Below, one piece after another: positions 7,038 through 15,010 of a stretch of 16,449 nucleotides of DNA. Within the stretch, counting starts at the first letter, position 1, and each line of letters starts with the position of its first letter. Where the stretch lies: contig JAUVVS010000009.1 in assembly GCA_030604545.1 (NCBI GenBank), positions 1 through 16,449 on the forward strand, written 5' to 3'. The stretch is from Deltaproteobacteria bacterium (GTDB taxonomy: Bacteria > Desulfobacterota > Desulfobacteria > Desulfobacterales > JAUVVS01). Under the pieces are notes generated by a model. It was not told the origin of the DNA, ran no database searches, and saw nothing but the letters and a program-made list of their open reading frames with translations. Position numbers and translations under genes: made by a program.

Positions 7038-8741
7038 ATGACTGTGACCGATTCTACCCCCGCACCTAACTTTATTCGCAATATCATTGCGGAAGATTTG
7101 AAAACAAACAAATACGGAGGTCGAGTTCATACACGATTTCCGCCTGAACCTAACGGCTATTTACATATTGGGCACGCTAAGTCCATCTGCCTTAACTTCG
7201 GTCTCGCCGCCGAAAATAAAGGCCTTTGCAATGTACGATTTGATGACACCGATCCAAGTAAGGAAGAGATTGAATATGTGGAATCGATAAAATCAGACGT
7301 TAGATGGCTTGGATTCGATTGGGAGGATCGTCTGTTCTTCGCATCAGACTACTTTGAGCAGTTATATCAATATGTCATACAATTAATTCAAGCCGGCAAG
7401 GCCTATGTTGACAGTTTAAGTGCAGATGAAATTCGAGAGTACCGCGGCACCTTAATTGAATCGGGCAGGGAGAGCCCCTATCGCAATCGTTCGATAGAAG
7501 AGAACCTGGACTTATTTGGGCGTATGCGGGCCGGAGAATTCGAGGGCGGCGCTCAAGTGCTTCGAGCAAAAATTGACATGGCATCGCCAAATTTGCTAAT
7601 GCGTGATCCTACGCTTTATCGCATAAAAAAGGTGCCTCATTACAGAACAGGCAACAAATGGTGCATTTATCCCATGTACGATTTTACTCACTGCCTTTCG
7701 GATTCCATTGAAGGGATTACACATTCCATTTGTACACTGGAATTTGAAAATAATCGTCCTTTGTACGATTGGGTACTTGATGAATTAAAGGTTTATCATC
7801 CCCAGCAGATCGAATTTGCCCGCCTTAATCTCACTTATACTGTGTTGAGTAAACGCAAGCTTGTGGAACTGGTGGAACACGGGTATGTGTCCGGATGGAA
7901 CGATCCGAGGATGCCTACTATTTCAGGCCTGCGTAGACGAGGGTATACACCCGAGTCAATCCGTAATTTTTGTGAACGCATCGGTGTGGCTAAGCGGGAT
8001 AGCATTGTCGGTATGGCTTTGCTCGAATACAGTGTCCGGGAAGATTTAAATAAACGCGCGCCGCGTGTTATGGGTGTGTTGCGACCCCTCCGGGTGATTA
8101 TTGACAACTACCCGGAAGGCCAGGTGGAAGAATTGGAAGCCTTGAACAACCCTGAGGACCCTGGCATGGGAACAAGGAAAGTTCCGTTTTCTCGTGTACT
8201 ATACATTGAACAAGAGGATTTTCAGGAAGACCCGCCTAAAAAATTCTTCCGTTTAGCTCCGGGCCGCGAGGTACGGCTGCGATATGCGTATTTTATCAAA
8301 TGCGAAAAGGTTGTTAATGATGAAAAAACAGGCGAAGTTGTCGAGCTTCACTGCACCTATGATCCTGAGACACGAGGTGGTGACTCCCCGGATGGACGCA
8401 AGGTCAAAGCAACCTTACACTGGGTTTCTGCTGCTCACGCCCTGGAAGCCGAAGTCCGCTTGTATGACCATCTCTTTTTAAAAGCAAACCCAAGTGATGT
8501 AAAAGATGATGATGATTTTAAAAATCATTTGAATCCGAATTCCCTGGAGACCTTGACATTTTGCCGCGTTGAACCGAGTCTTAAATGCGCAGCACCGGGC
8601 AGTAGATACCAGTTTGAGCGACTGGGCTATTTCTGTGTAGAGTCTGTTGATTCTTCTGATGAAGCTCTTGTGTTTAATAGGACGGTAACGTTGCGTGATC
8701 AATGGGCTAAGATACTGAAAACTCAGGCCAAGAAAAGGTGA
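7038..8741 (+). CDS. glnS: Glutaminyl-tRNA synthetase
   Basis: Charges tRNA-Gln with glutamine in the cytoplasm, avoiding the need for the GatCAB transamidation route for this tRNA. It is a class I synthetase: HIGH motif at 43-46 within RFPPEPNGYLHIGHAKS, and the KMSKS equivalent VLSKRK at 269-274. The family-typical FDDTDPSKE, YPMYDFTHCLSDSIEGITHS and LEFENNRPLYDW segments are present. The C-terminal anticodon-binding barrels continue to the end. ATG 7038 gives 567 residues and the usual MTV...NFIRNIIAEDL N-terminus, with AAGGGA about ten bases before it. ATG 7020 and TTG 6972 would add residues absent from relatives. It converges on the minus-strand operon with only 53 bp between. Confidence 0.97.
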   Translation: MTVTDSTPAPNFIRNIIAEDLKTNKYGGRVHTRFPPEPNGYLHIGHAKSICLNFGLAAENKGLCNVRFDDTDPSKEEIEYVESIKSDVRWLGFDWEDRLFFASDYFEQLYQYVIQLIQAGKAYVDSLSADEIREYRGTLIESGRESPYRNRSIEENLDLFGRMRAGEFEGGAQVLRAKIDMASPNLLMRDPTLYRIKKVPHYRTGNKWCIYPMYDFTHCLSDSIEGITHSICTLEFENNRPLYDWVLDELKVYHPQQIEFARLNLTYTVLSKRKLVELVEHGYVSGWNDPRMPTISGLRRRGYTPESIRNFCERIGVAKRDSIVGMALLEYSVREDLNKRAPRVMGVLRPLRVIIDNYPEGQVEELEALNNPEDPGMGTRKVPFSRVLYIEQEDFQEDPPKKFFRLAPGREVRLRYAYFIKCEKVVNDEKTGEVVELHCTYDPETRGGDSPDGRKVKATLHWVSAAHALEAEVRLYDHLFLKANPSDVKDDDDFKNHLNPNSLETLTFCRVEPSLKCAAPGSRYQFERLGYFCVESVDSSDEALVFNRTVTLRDQWAKILKTQAKKR

Positions 8742-8794
8742 GACCATTTAAAAGCGCAGAGGTGGACGTTTACAGTATAATTTTGTAATACAGA

Positions 8795-9943
8795 TCAATT
8801 AAATCGAGATAGGCTCAATTCATCAAGAGGGATGGAAGTTATACCTTCACATATTAGTTCCTGAATCAGTTTTCCTGATCCTGGCCCCAAACCAATCCCA
8901 TGTCCGTTATGACCACACGCCATAATGAATCCCTCGACCCCGTCAACTTTACCCAATATTGGCAGGTCATCATCCGTATGGGGAAAGAAATTCGCATAGG
9001 AACGAATTACACGGACGTCCTTTAGAGAAGGCATGGCTTCGACATTTACCCTTGCCATGAGTTCTATCTCCTCTTGATTGATCCTTTTATCGTATCCTGC
9101 ATCCCGCCAACTGGCTCCAATTAGCAGATTCCCTGCGGCCTGTTGACTTATGATAAGACCACATCCTAATCCTCCCTCTTTTCCTGTATCTTCTTCCACC
9201 ATATAAGAAGCACCCATTATTGGATGAGATACGCATGGAGGTAACTGTTCCGTGACCAACATAGCCAGTTGAAAGGGAGTGATCGGCACTTTAAGTCCCA
9301 CCATTTCCCCGATGAAACACCCCCAGCACCCGGCAGCATTCACCACAGTGTTTGTTTTGATAGTGCCCTTATCGGTAATAACTCCTTTGATCTTTCCACT
9401 CATGACTTCAATTTCCCGTGCCTCCGTATGGTGAAAAATCTTTGCACCAAGCTTCTGGGCTTGTAAATTCAATGATATAACAAGAAAAATAGGATTGGTG
9501 GTTCCATCGATAGGGCTAAAGACAGCCCCTATGATTTTTTCCTCCGAAAGAAGAGGCTCTAATTCGAATACCTGTTTTGCATCAATCATTTCCAGGGGGT
9601 ACCCGTCTTCAGCTCTCGCCTTAACATGAGCCTCAACAAAAGGAAGCTGCTCTTCGTCTTCAATGACTAGCAGTCCTCCGTTGTACACATATTCAAAGTC
9701 CCTATCCAGTTCTTTTTGAAGCTGCCTATGTATATTAATACTGTGCATAGCCAGCCGAATATCAATTCCAGGCTTTCTCGTTATTGACCAAACAAAGGCG
9801 GCATTGGCTCCTGAAGCTTCCCCCCCTTTATAACCCTTTTCAACTAGGACAACTTTTTTCCCGGCTCGAGCCAAAAAATAGGCAGTAGAAGAACCTATCA
9901 CACCGCCCCCGATAACGACTACTTCAGCTTCCCCAGGAAACAT
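8795..9943 (-). CDS. DAO-family FAD-dependent oxidoreductase (HcnC/OoxB/glycine-oxidase type)
   Basis: Likely catalytic subunit of a membrane-associated three-part dehydrogenase acting on an amino or imino acid C-N bond. The N-terminal Rossmann FAD motif is VVVIGGGVIGSSTAYFLA (8-25), followed by LVEKG and the GGEASGANAAFV flavin region. The C-terminal DAO motif is HTDDDLPILGKVDGVEGF and GHNGHGIGLGPGSGKL. The length (382) matches sarcosine/glycine oxidase and HcnC-like proteins. The start is secured by AAGGAGGA at 9950-9957, a strong ribosome site. It is the last gene of the operon begun by mttB. The substrate is not determinable from sequence; sarcosine, proline, hydroxyproline, opine or glycine relatives are all possible. 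Confidence 0.88.
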   Translation of the reverse strand: MFPGEAEVVVIGGGVIGSSTAYFLARAGKKVVLVEKGYKGGEASGANAAFVWSITRKPGIDIRLAMHSINIHRQLQKELDRDFEYVYNGGLLVIEDEEQLPFVEAHVKARAEDGYPLEMIDAKQVFELEPLLSEEKIIGAVFSPIDGTTNPIFLVISLNLQAQKLGAKIFHHTEAREIEVMSGKIKGVITDKGTIKTNTVVNAAGCWGCFIGEMVGLKVPITPFQLAMLVTEQLPPCVSHPIMGASYMVEEDTGKEGGLGCGLIISQQAAGNLLIGASWRDAGYDKRINQEEIELMARVNVEAMPSLKDVRVIRSYANFFPHTDDDLPILGKVDGVEGFIMACGHNGHGIGLGPGSGKLIQELICEGITSIPLDELSLSRFN

Positions 9944-10003
9944 TTGAAGTCCTCCTTTTTATAAAGAAAGTAAGCGTTCACAGGTTCAGAGTTCATCGTT
10001 CAG

Positions 10004-10064
10004 GGTTCAAAGGTTCAGAGTTGCTTTTCTTTTGTTAACCCTCACTAACTCCGAACCTTGAACC
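10004..10064. repeat. Imperfect inverted repeat between the two FAD subunit genes
   Basis: GGTTCAAAGGTTCAGAGTT (10004-10022) pairs with AACTCCGAACCTTGAACC (10047-10064) with one mismatch and one bulge. Additional GGTTCAGAGTT-like text at 9983-9994 makes a short direct repeat. This fills the 169-bp gap and would form a stable stem in the operon mRNA. Confidence 0.7.
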
Positions 10065-10112
10065 TCTAAGCCCTAAACGGTTACTTAAGAAATCGAAAGG
10101 CCGCTCGTCAGT

Positions 10113-11525
10113 TTATTCTTCCTGTTTTGATGCAGCTATCACACCTAGGGCAATAGGCTTGATCGATGGCCTCGGTAGCAAATATCCAGGTCCTTCAGGA
10201 GAAGCATTGGGTTGATACCTCATAATCTCAATTAGAGCAGGCCCACACATTCGACCTTCGCAGGCCCCCATGCCAATTCGTGTCATGCGCTTGAGGTCCT
10301 TGGCTTGAATGGTACCATCTGCCAATGCCTTTTTGATTTCCTTGAGAGTGATTTCCTCACATCGGCATAGGACGGTGTCATCCTTTGCCAGTTCGTAAAG
10401 GCCTTGCCCCGGCACACTCATTTCGTCAAGCACCCTTCGAAGTCTGTTAAATTTATTCAGGTGTTTTTGAAAAATCCTGATACGCGTACTGGCGTCAGCA
10501 TCCGAAATATAACCCAAAGAACGTGCTATAGAGACCCCGGCAATACGACCCTCCTCTATTGCAACCTTGCTTCCGGCCACTCCGGCTCCGTCACCCACTG
10601 CATAGATACCCGGCACAGTGGTTTCCATGCTCTCACTACGCACTGGAATGTAACCGCCAAGGCATAGCTCATATTTATGTTCACATTCTGCCAACAGAGC
10701 TAACTCTGTTGAAGATACAAGGCCATATCCCAAACAGACGGTGTCCACTTTCACGGTGCGCTCAGTATCAGGCTTGGGCCTCCAACTTTTGTCCACCTTT
10801 GCAATCACTGCTTCTTCCACCTGGCCGTCACCATGAACCTCAAGGATAATATGATTACGCAACAAAGGAACACCGGCCTTTTGGATGTGACGCAAGTATC
10901 TCCAGCCTTCTTTTAAATAATCCCAATTGCCCCATATCCCCATTAGTATCCGGAGCCAATTTTTACTGATATTTCCAGATTCCAGAATGGCCTCGATCTT
11001 GCCTCCAGCGTTGAGGATCTGGTGTGCCAGTACAAGTTGTAGTGGGCCTGTGCCGGCCAGCAGAATATTTTCCCCAGGGAGTACGCGTTCCGTCTTGACT
11101 AATCTTTGAGCCCCGCCTGCGGTAAAAACGCCGGGCAGCGTCCACCCAGGGAGGGGAACTGGCCGGTCGTAAGCACCCGTTGCCACGAGGAGGTTTTTAA
11201 AGCTTAGGCTTGAGGAAGTTCCTTTGCGCGCGAAAGCCAACGTGCGGCTCTTGAATATACCCCAAACTGTAGCGTTGTTCAGGTACCGGATCTTATCACT
11301 CAGGGAACTGAATTGACGCAATAATTCCAAGCCTTTCTCGTAGTCTCGTCCCAATACTTTAGAATCGGTTACTTTATAGCCTTTTTCGAACTGACGGTAG
11401 ATTTGTCCCCCAGGTCTTTCATTTTCATCCAGCAGCGTTACTTTGACCCCAGCTTTAGCAGCTACAATGGCAGCTGCAATACCGCCCGGACCTCCACCGA
11501 TAATTGCGAATTCCGATTCTTTCAA
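10113..11525 (-). CDS. FAD/NAD(P)-binding oxidoreductase with C-terminal BFD-like [2Fe-2S] domain (HcnB/OoxA type)
   Basis: Large subunit of the three-part dehydrogenase, expected to pass electrons from the DAO-type subunit to an acceptor. It has an N-terminal FAD motif AIIGGGPGGIAAAI (7-20), the LVATGAYDRPVPLPGW segment, a second dinucleotide region (ENILLAGTGPLQLVLA), and the FAD-closing YAVGDGAGVAGSKVAIEEGR. The C-terminus carries a BFD-like cluster domain, VLCRCEEIT...GMGACEGRMCG, with four cysteines. The length (470) is typical. The start is TTG 11525, the only in-frame choice before the FAD motif; a five-codon ATG mini-frame (11539) overlaps it, which may affect initiation. The 144-bp gap to the preceding [2Fe-2S] gene is filled with repeat DNA. 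Confidence 0.9.
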   Translation of the reverse strand: MKESEFAIIGGGPGGIAAAIVAAKAGVKVTLLDENERPGGQIYRQFEKGYKVTDSKVLGRDYEKGLELLRQFSSLSDKIRYLNNATVWGIFKSRTLAFARKGTSSSLSFKNLLVATGAYDRPVPLPGWTLPGVFTAGGAQRLVKTERVLPGENILLAGTGPLQLVLAHQILNAGGKIEAILESGNISKNWLRILMGIWGNWDYLKEGWRYLRHIQKAGVPLLRNHIILEVHGDGQVEEAVIAKVDKSWRPKPDTERTVKVDTVCLGYGLVSSTELALLAECEHKYELCLGGYIPVRSESMETTVPGIYAVGDGAGVAGSKVAIEEGRIAGVSIARSLGYISDADASTRIRIFQKHLNKFNRLRRVLDEMSVPGQGLYELAKDDTVLCRCEEITLKEIKKALADGTIQAKDLKRMTRIGMGACEGRMCGPALIEIMRYQPNASPEGPGYLLPRPSIKPIALGVIAASKQEE

Positions 11526-11564
11526 TTTTTATGTTCCATTTTTCGTAATAGTTCAGTTATTTTA

Positions 11565-11700
11565 GACAGGATAACAGGATAAATAAGATAATAATTTTAA
11601 ATCATGTTTATCACTTAGTTTAGATCCTTAATCTTTCGCTTATTTTTAACTTTTCTTTTTAAATCGTGTTTATCCTGTTAATCCTGTCGAATATTTTTCC
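11565..11700. repeat. Composite inverted/dispersed repeat between [2Fe-2S] and FAD/NAD subunit genes
   Basis: GACAGGATAACAGGATAAA (11565-11583) is inverted against TTTATCCTGTTAATCCTGTC (11669-11688), with one extra base in the second arm. A direct pair TTTTAAATCATGTTTATC (about 11596) and TTTTTAAATCGTGTTTATC (about 11657) lies inside. The segment 11674-11700 nearly duplicates 6835-6860. The outer arm supplies the last codons and stop of the [2Fe-2S] gene. Confidence 0.75.
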
Positions 11701-11990
11701 CTTTGCTGGGTTTCAACTTGGCATCCTGGAGTAGCAAGGGTTTGGCAGGCTTGGGTATTGGGTACACCATTTATCACCATCCTACACTCTTGACACAGAC
11801 CAATACCACAATACAGGCCCCGAGGGTGCTTGTATTTATTTGTATAGCGAAGTGTCCGCCGACCGGCGGCCATTAGAGCGGCTCCGATAGTTTCCCCTTC
11901 GTAAGCAAGGATTTTTTCCCCATCTACAAATATTTCAAACTGTTGTCCTCTTTCCACACCTTTCTGCACTCTTTTTTCTACCATACTCAT
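11670..11990 (-). CDS. Small plant-type-like [2Fe-2S] protein (HcnA/SoxA-alpha N-terminal type)
   Basis: Small electron-transfer subunit of the dehydrogenase complex. In the HcnABC, opine and hydroxyproline systems this part is a separate ferredoxin-like protein. The cluster ligands are Cys61, Cys66, Cys69 and Cys82 in the pattern C-x4-C-x2-C-x12-C, beginning GLYCGIGLCQEC, after a beta-grasp-like N-terminal half (FEIFVDGEKILAYEGETIGAAL). The start ATG 11990 is chosen because GGAGGAG (11998-12004) lies seven bases upstream; the in-frame ATG 12008 lies before that site. The last six residues and the TAA are encoded by a dispersed intergenic repeat, so the original 3' end was altered. Length 106 residues. 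Confidence 0.88.
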   Translation of the reverse strand: MSMVEKRVQKGVERGQQFEIFVDGEKILAYEGETIGAALMAAGRRTLRYTNKYKHPRGLYCGIGLCQECRMVINGVPNTQACQTLATPGCQVETQQREKYSTGLTG

Positions 11991-11997
11991 TAGTAAG

Positions 11998-12004
11998 CTC
12001 CTCC
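11998..12004 (-). promoter_or_regulatory. Ribosome binding site that fixes the [2Fe-2S] gene start
   Basis: GGAGGAG on the minus strand, seven bases before ATG 11990. It would lie inside the coding region if the in-frame ATG 12008 were used. Confidence 0.85.
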
Positions 12005-12059
12005 GCATTTATGCTTAAGACGGTCTTATTTTGAGCTTTTCTAATTCTGTGCCAGAATC

Positions 12060-12103
12060 ATTCAATGGAAATTCAGTGGTCATTCAGTAGAAATTCAATA
12101 GAA
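12060..12103. repeat. Four-copy 11-bp tandem repeat
   Basis: Four consecutive 11-base units read ATTCAATGGAA, ATTCAGTGGTC, ATTCAGTAGAA and ATTCAATAGAA. They lie in the gap between the aminotransferase stop and the [2Fe-2S] start. Units differ at two to four positions, and the period is close to one helical turn. Confidence 0.8.
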
Positions 12104-12144
12104 AACACTAAGGAATCGCTTTGCTCACTCTTTTTCAATTAGGG

Positions 12145-13473
12145 TTAAAATAAAGTTTCCTCTAATGCCTGAAGGACAGCATTAACAATAATATCCATAT
12201 CATTTGCTTCTATGATAAAGGACGGACCGATCAACAAGGCATCACCATCCGTTCCGGCAAGGCCGGTTGACTTATACATCACCACACCTTTCTGAAAAAT
12301 ACTTTGCCATACGCGTTCCGCGACTTTTTCGCGGCGTGGAAAGGGTTCCAACGTTTTTTTGTCCTTTACAAGTTCTACACCCCAGAAAAAGCCCAAACCG
12401 CGAATATCGGCAACGTTGGGATGATCCGACAGCTTATTTTTAAGTTTTTCTTTGAAAATTTCTCCGTAATGGGCTACTCGCTCAATGAGATTTTCCCTTT
12501 CAAGGATACGAATCACCGCTAAACCGGCTGCTGCCGCCGGGCTATGGTGGGTAAAAGTGCCCCCATGAACGAAGGAGCCACTTCCCTGACAAATGACATC
12601 ATAATGCTTGGATTGAACCCCCACAGCAGAGATGGCGATCGCCCCGCCTCCCAAGCCTTTGCCCATGGTCACGATGTCCGGAATCACTTCGAAGTGCTCG
12701 GAGGCAAACCAACGTCCCGTTCTACCCAATCCACACATGATCTCATCCAGAATAAGCAGCACTTGGTATTGATCACAGATCTGTCTGATGATTTTAAAGT
12801 AGCCAGGAGGTGGTGGTAGCGCCGCCAGAGTCCCTCCGCTCACCGTTTCAGCCAGAAAAGCGGAAACAGTTTCAGGCCCGGTATTTTGAATCACTTCTTC
12901 AAGAGCCAGAGCACAACGGCAATCACACTCAGGGTATGTCATCCCATAGGAACACCTTAGGCAATATGGTGCTGGAATATGGATAACCTCGGTCAAAAGC
13001 GGAGCATAGGGGACCCGGAAGGATGTGCGACCCGTCGCTGATAATGCTCCCATGGTTAGTCCATGGTAAGATTTCCAGCGGGATATGAGCCGAATTCGAT
13101 GAGGCCGGTCTGATTTCAGGTGGATTTGCCGGGCCAGTTTGATTGCGGTCTCTATCGCCTCACTACCACTGGAGAGAAAATAAAAACGTTCAATGCCCGG
13201 AGGCGCATGCCTGGCAAGGGCCTTTGCCAGTTGCTCTACAGGAAAAGTCGTAAACATTGTCGGATGCACATAATCGCATTTAATGATCTGTTCATAGACG
13301 GCTCGAGCGATTTCCTCTCTGCCATGCCCGATGTTCAAAACGATGGCGCCCCCACTGGCATCGAGGTAGCGGTGGCCTTCGGTATCAACAATCCACATGT
13401 CTTCAGCATTGGCGGCTATCGGCAGCGACCTGTCCAGTCGGCGCGAAAAAACGTGACCTGGATGATCTCTCAT
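12145..13473 (-). CDS. Class III (omega-type) PLP-dependent aminotransferase
   Basis: Transfers an amino group between an amine or amino acid with a distal amino group and a keto acid. The fold-type I class III signatures are present: FLSSGSEAIETAIKLAR (99-115) for phosphate binding, LILDEIMCGLGRTG (240-253) with Asp243 contacting the pyridine nitrogen, and Lys272 in TMGKGLGGG forming the Schiff base. HGGTFTHH comes later in the chain. The length of 442 is normal. A five-cysteine cluster (171, 174, 183, 185, 187) lies between the motifs. The ATG at 13473 is 16 bp after the mttB stop, with an A-rich leader and no clear ribosome site, so translation may be coupled to mttB. The substrate is not readable from sequence. 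Confidence 0.92.
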   Translation of the reverse strand: MRDHPGHVFSRRLDRSLPIAANAEDMWIVDTEGHRYLDASGGAIVLNIGHGREEIARAVYEQIIKCDYVHPTMFTTFPVEQLAKALARHAPPGIERFYFLSSGSEAIETAIKLARQIHLKSDRPHRIRLISRWKSYHGLTMGALSATGRTSFRVPYAPLLTEVIHIPAPYCLRCSYGMTYPECDCRCALALEEVIQNTGPETVSAFLAETVSGGTLAALPPPPGYFKIIRQICDQYQVLLILDEIMCGLGRTGRWFASEHFEVIPDIVTMGKGLGGGAIAISAVGVQSKHYDVICQGSGSFVHGGTFTHHSPAAAAGLAVIRILERENLIERVAHYGEIFKEKLKNKLSDHPNVADIRGLGFFWGVELVKDKKTLEPFPRREKVAERVWQSIFQKGVVMYKSTGLAGTDGDALLIGPSFIIEANDMDIIVNAVLQALEETLF

Positions 13474-13489
13474 GGTTTTTTTTTGCTTT

Positions 13490-14956
13490 TTAAACCCCTA
13501 ATTCCTTTTCTGTATCTTCAATTATCGACCGAATTTCGGAAAGAACGCTGTCCGGCAACGGCGGTGGTTCGTAAGTCTCCAGAATATTCCTCGCCTTCTC
13601 ACACGCTCTTTGGTAAAGATCGGTTCCACCTGATTTCTCCCATTGATCGCGCATTTGCCTGTCTATCAATGTGGCTTCGGATTGTGATCTCATATGTTCG
13701 TATGTGGTATCATGGTCAAGGTAGTCTTTAAATATACCTACCTCTTTAATGACATCAACCGCCAGTGTTTCGTCATTGACGGGGATTCCGTTTACGACGA
13801 ATTTAATCATCCCGGCGATTTCATTATCCAGAACCAGTTGACCCAAATCAAAGGTGATTCCCATCTCAAGCATTCCCAAACCATAAATTACGTTGGACCC
13901 TGCCAACGCTGGAAGGATGCCCGTGATGGTCTTTTCATGGCCGGACTGGACATCAACGACTTTGCTGTCGCCCTACCCACCGGCGGTAAAGCAAGGCAGG
14001 CTATAATAACGAGCCAGCCGTGCCACAGCTGCACTTATCATACCGGTCTCAGGAGATCCTACCGATGCAGTGGCCATCTTCATATCCAGCGGACATGTGG
14101 AACTCCCATAAACAAAAGGTGATCCTTTACAGGTCAACTGGTTAAGTACGAGGCTTGCAAGAACTTCGCAATTTTGCACGACAAGCGTTCCGGCAAGATG
14201 AATAGGCGCTGAACCACCGGCCATGGCCATTCCTACAACGTTCACACCCAGGCCGTTTTTGGCGCCTTCCATGATAATTTCACAGTGATTCTTACACAGT
14301 TTGAGAGGACTAATCGGGCAGGTGGTAAAGGTTAATAATGGACGTTCTCTCAGTTTATCTTTGCCTCCAACAATAGCGGCACAGATATCCACGATTTTTC
14401 TTGCAAGATAACCGTTCACCGGGCCCAACCAATGGTGTTTGGTCGTGTTCGTTAGAGAAGCTTCGGCATTATGAAGCGCTTGCACAGAAGGAGCCTTATC
14501 ATGTGAAAGCATGGCCCTTTCATATGTTTCCACATGCTCCAGGTAGTCGATGATTTTGGCAGCCATTTCAATATCTTTTTTAGTGCTTTGCCTATGTTCC
14601 CCAGTGTATGGGTCAACAAACATGATCCCTTCACCGAAATTGGTAAAGGAAACCCGGTTGTCTTCCAGCGCGATATCGCTTTCCGGGGTTCGACCACAGG
14701 CAAGAAATGTCGCCGGAGCCGAATTGATGGCATCCTCCACCACATGGGGGGGAATTTTTACTACTTTCTTTTCGGCGTCGATGACAGCCCCGCTACCGGC
14801 GAATAGCTCTATTGCTTCTTCATCTTCAACAAAAACACCGGTGTTCTTAAGAACTTCAAGTGTGGCCAAGTGAATTTCATGAACTTCATCATCTGTCAAA
14901 ACGTTCAGGCTGAATCCGCTGTTACGGCTTTTTCCAGCTTTTAATCTGCGTTTCAT
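13490..14956 (-). CDS. mttB: MttB-family trimethylamine methyltransferase with in-frame UAG (predicted pyrrolysine)
   Basis: Corrinoid-dependent methyltransferase that moves a methyl group from an N-methylated amine to a cognate corrinoid protein. The frame runs 327 codons from ATG 14956, meets a single TAG at 13975-13973, then continues 160 codons to TAA at 13492-13490, giving 488 residues. Protein on both sides of the TAG is MttB-like: before it, AVARLARYYSLPCFTAGG; after it, GDSKVVDVQSGHEKTITG and the ALAGSNVIYGLGMLEMG segment. UAG falls at residue 328, the region of the pyrrolysine in archaeal MttB (about 334). No other frame disturbance is present, so this is read as recoding rather than decay. 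The start has AGGGAGGTG upstream. It is the first gene of the operon. The substrate could be trimethylamine or another methylated amine; no corrinoid protein or pyl gene is in the window. Confidence 0.92.
13955..13975 (-). promoter_or_regulatory. In-frame UAG with small hairpin immediately downstream
   Basis: The TAG codon at 13975-13973 (minus) is followed at once by GGCGAC-AGCAAA-GTCGTT, which can fold as a six-pair stem (two G-U) with a six-base loop. A structure 3' of an amber codon has been proposed to aid pyrrolysine insertion in some genes; here the stem is weak and may be coincidental. Confidence 0.35.
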
Positions 14957-14961
14957 GAATA

Positions 14962-14970
14962 CACCTCCCT
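14962..14970 (-). promoter_or_regulatory. Strong ribosome binding site for mttB
   Basis: AGGGAGGTG on the minus strand ends five bases before ATG 14956. It supports that start and suggests high translation of the first operon gene. Confidence 0.85.
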
Positions 14971-15010
14971 TCTATTTTATAATCAAATCCATTTTTAAAG
15001 AATACACCAT

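Noticed and set aside
13120..13731. Plus-strand 203-codon open frame
   Set aside because: It is antisense to the aminotransferase start and mttB end, whose proteins are strongly recognisable, and its composition is not protein-like.
13490..14956. mttB as a pseudogene or two separate genes
   Set aside because: Only one codon, TAG, interrupts the frame, conserved protein flanks it directly, and the position fits pyrrolysine in this family; decay would be expected to leave further lesions.
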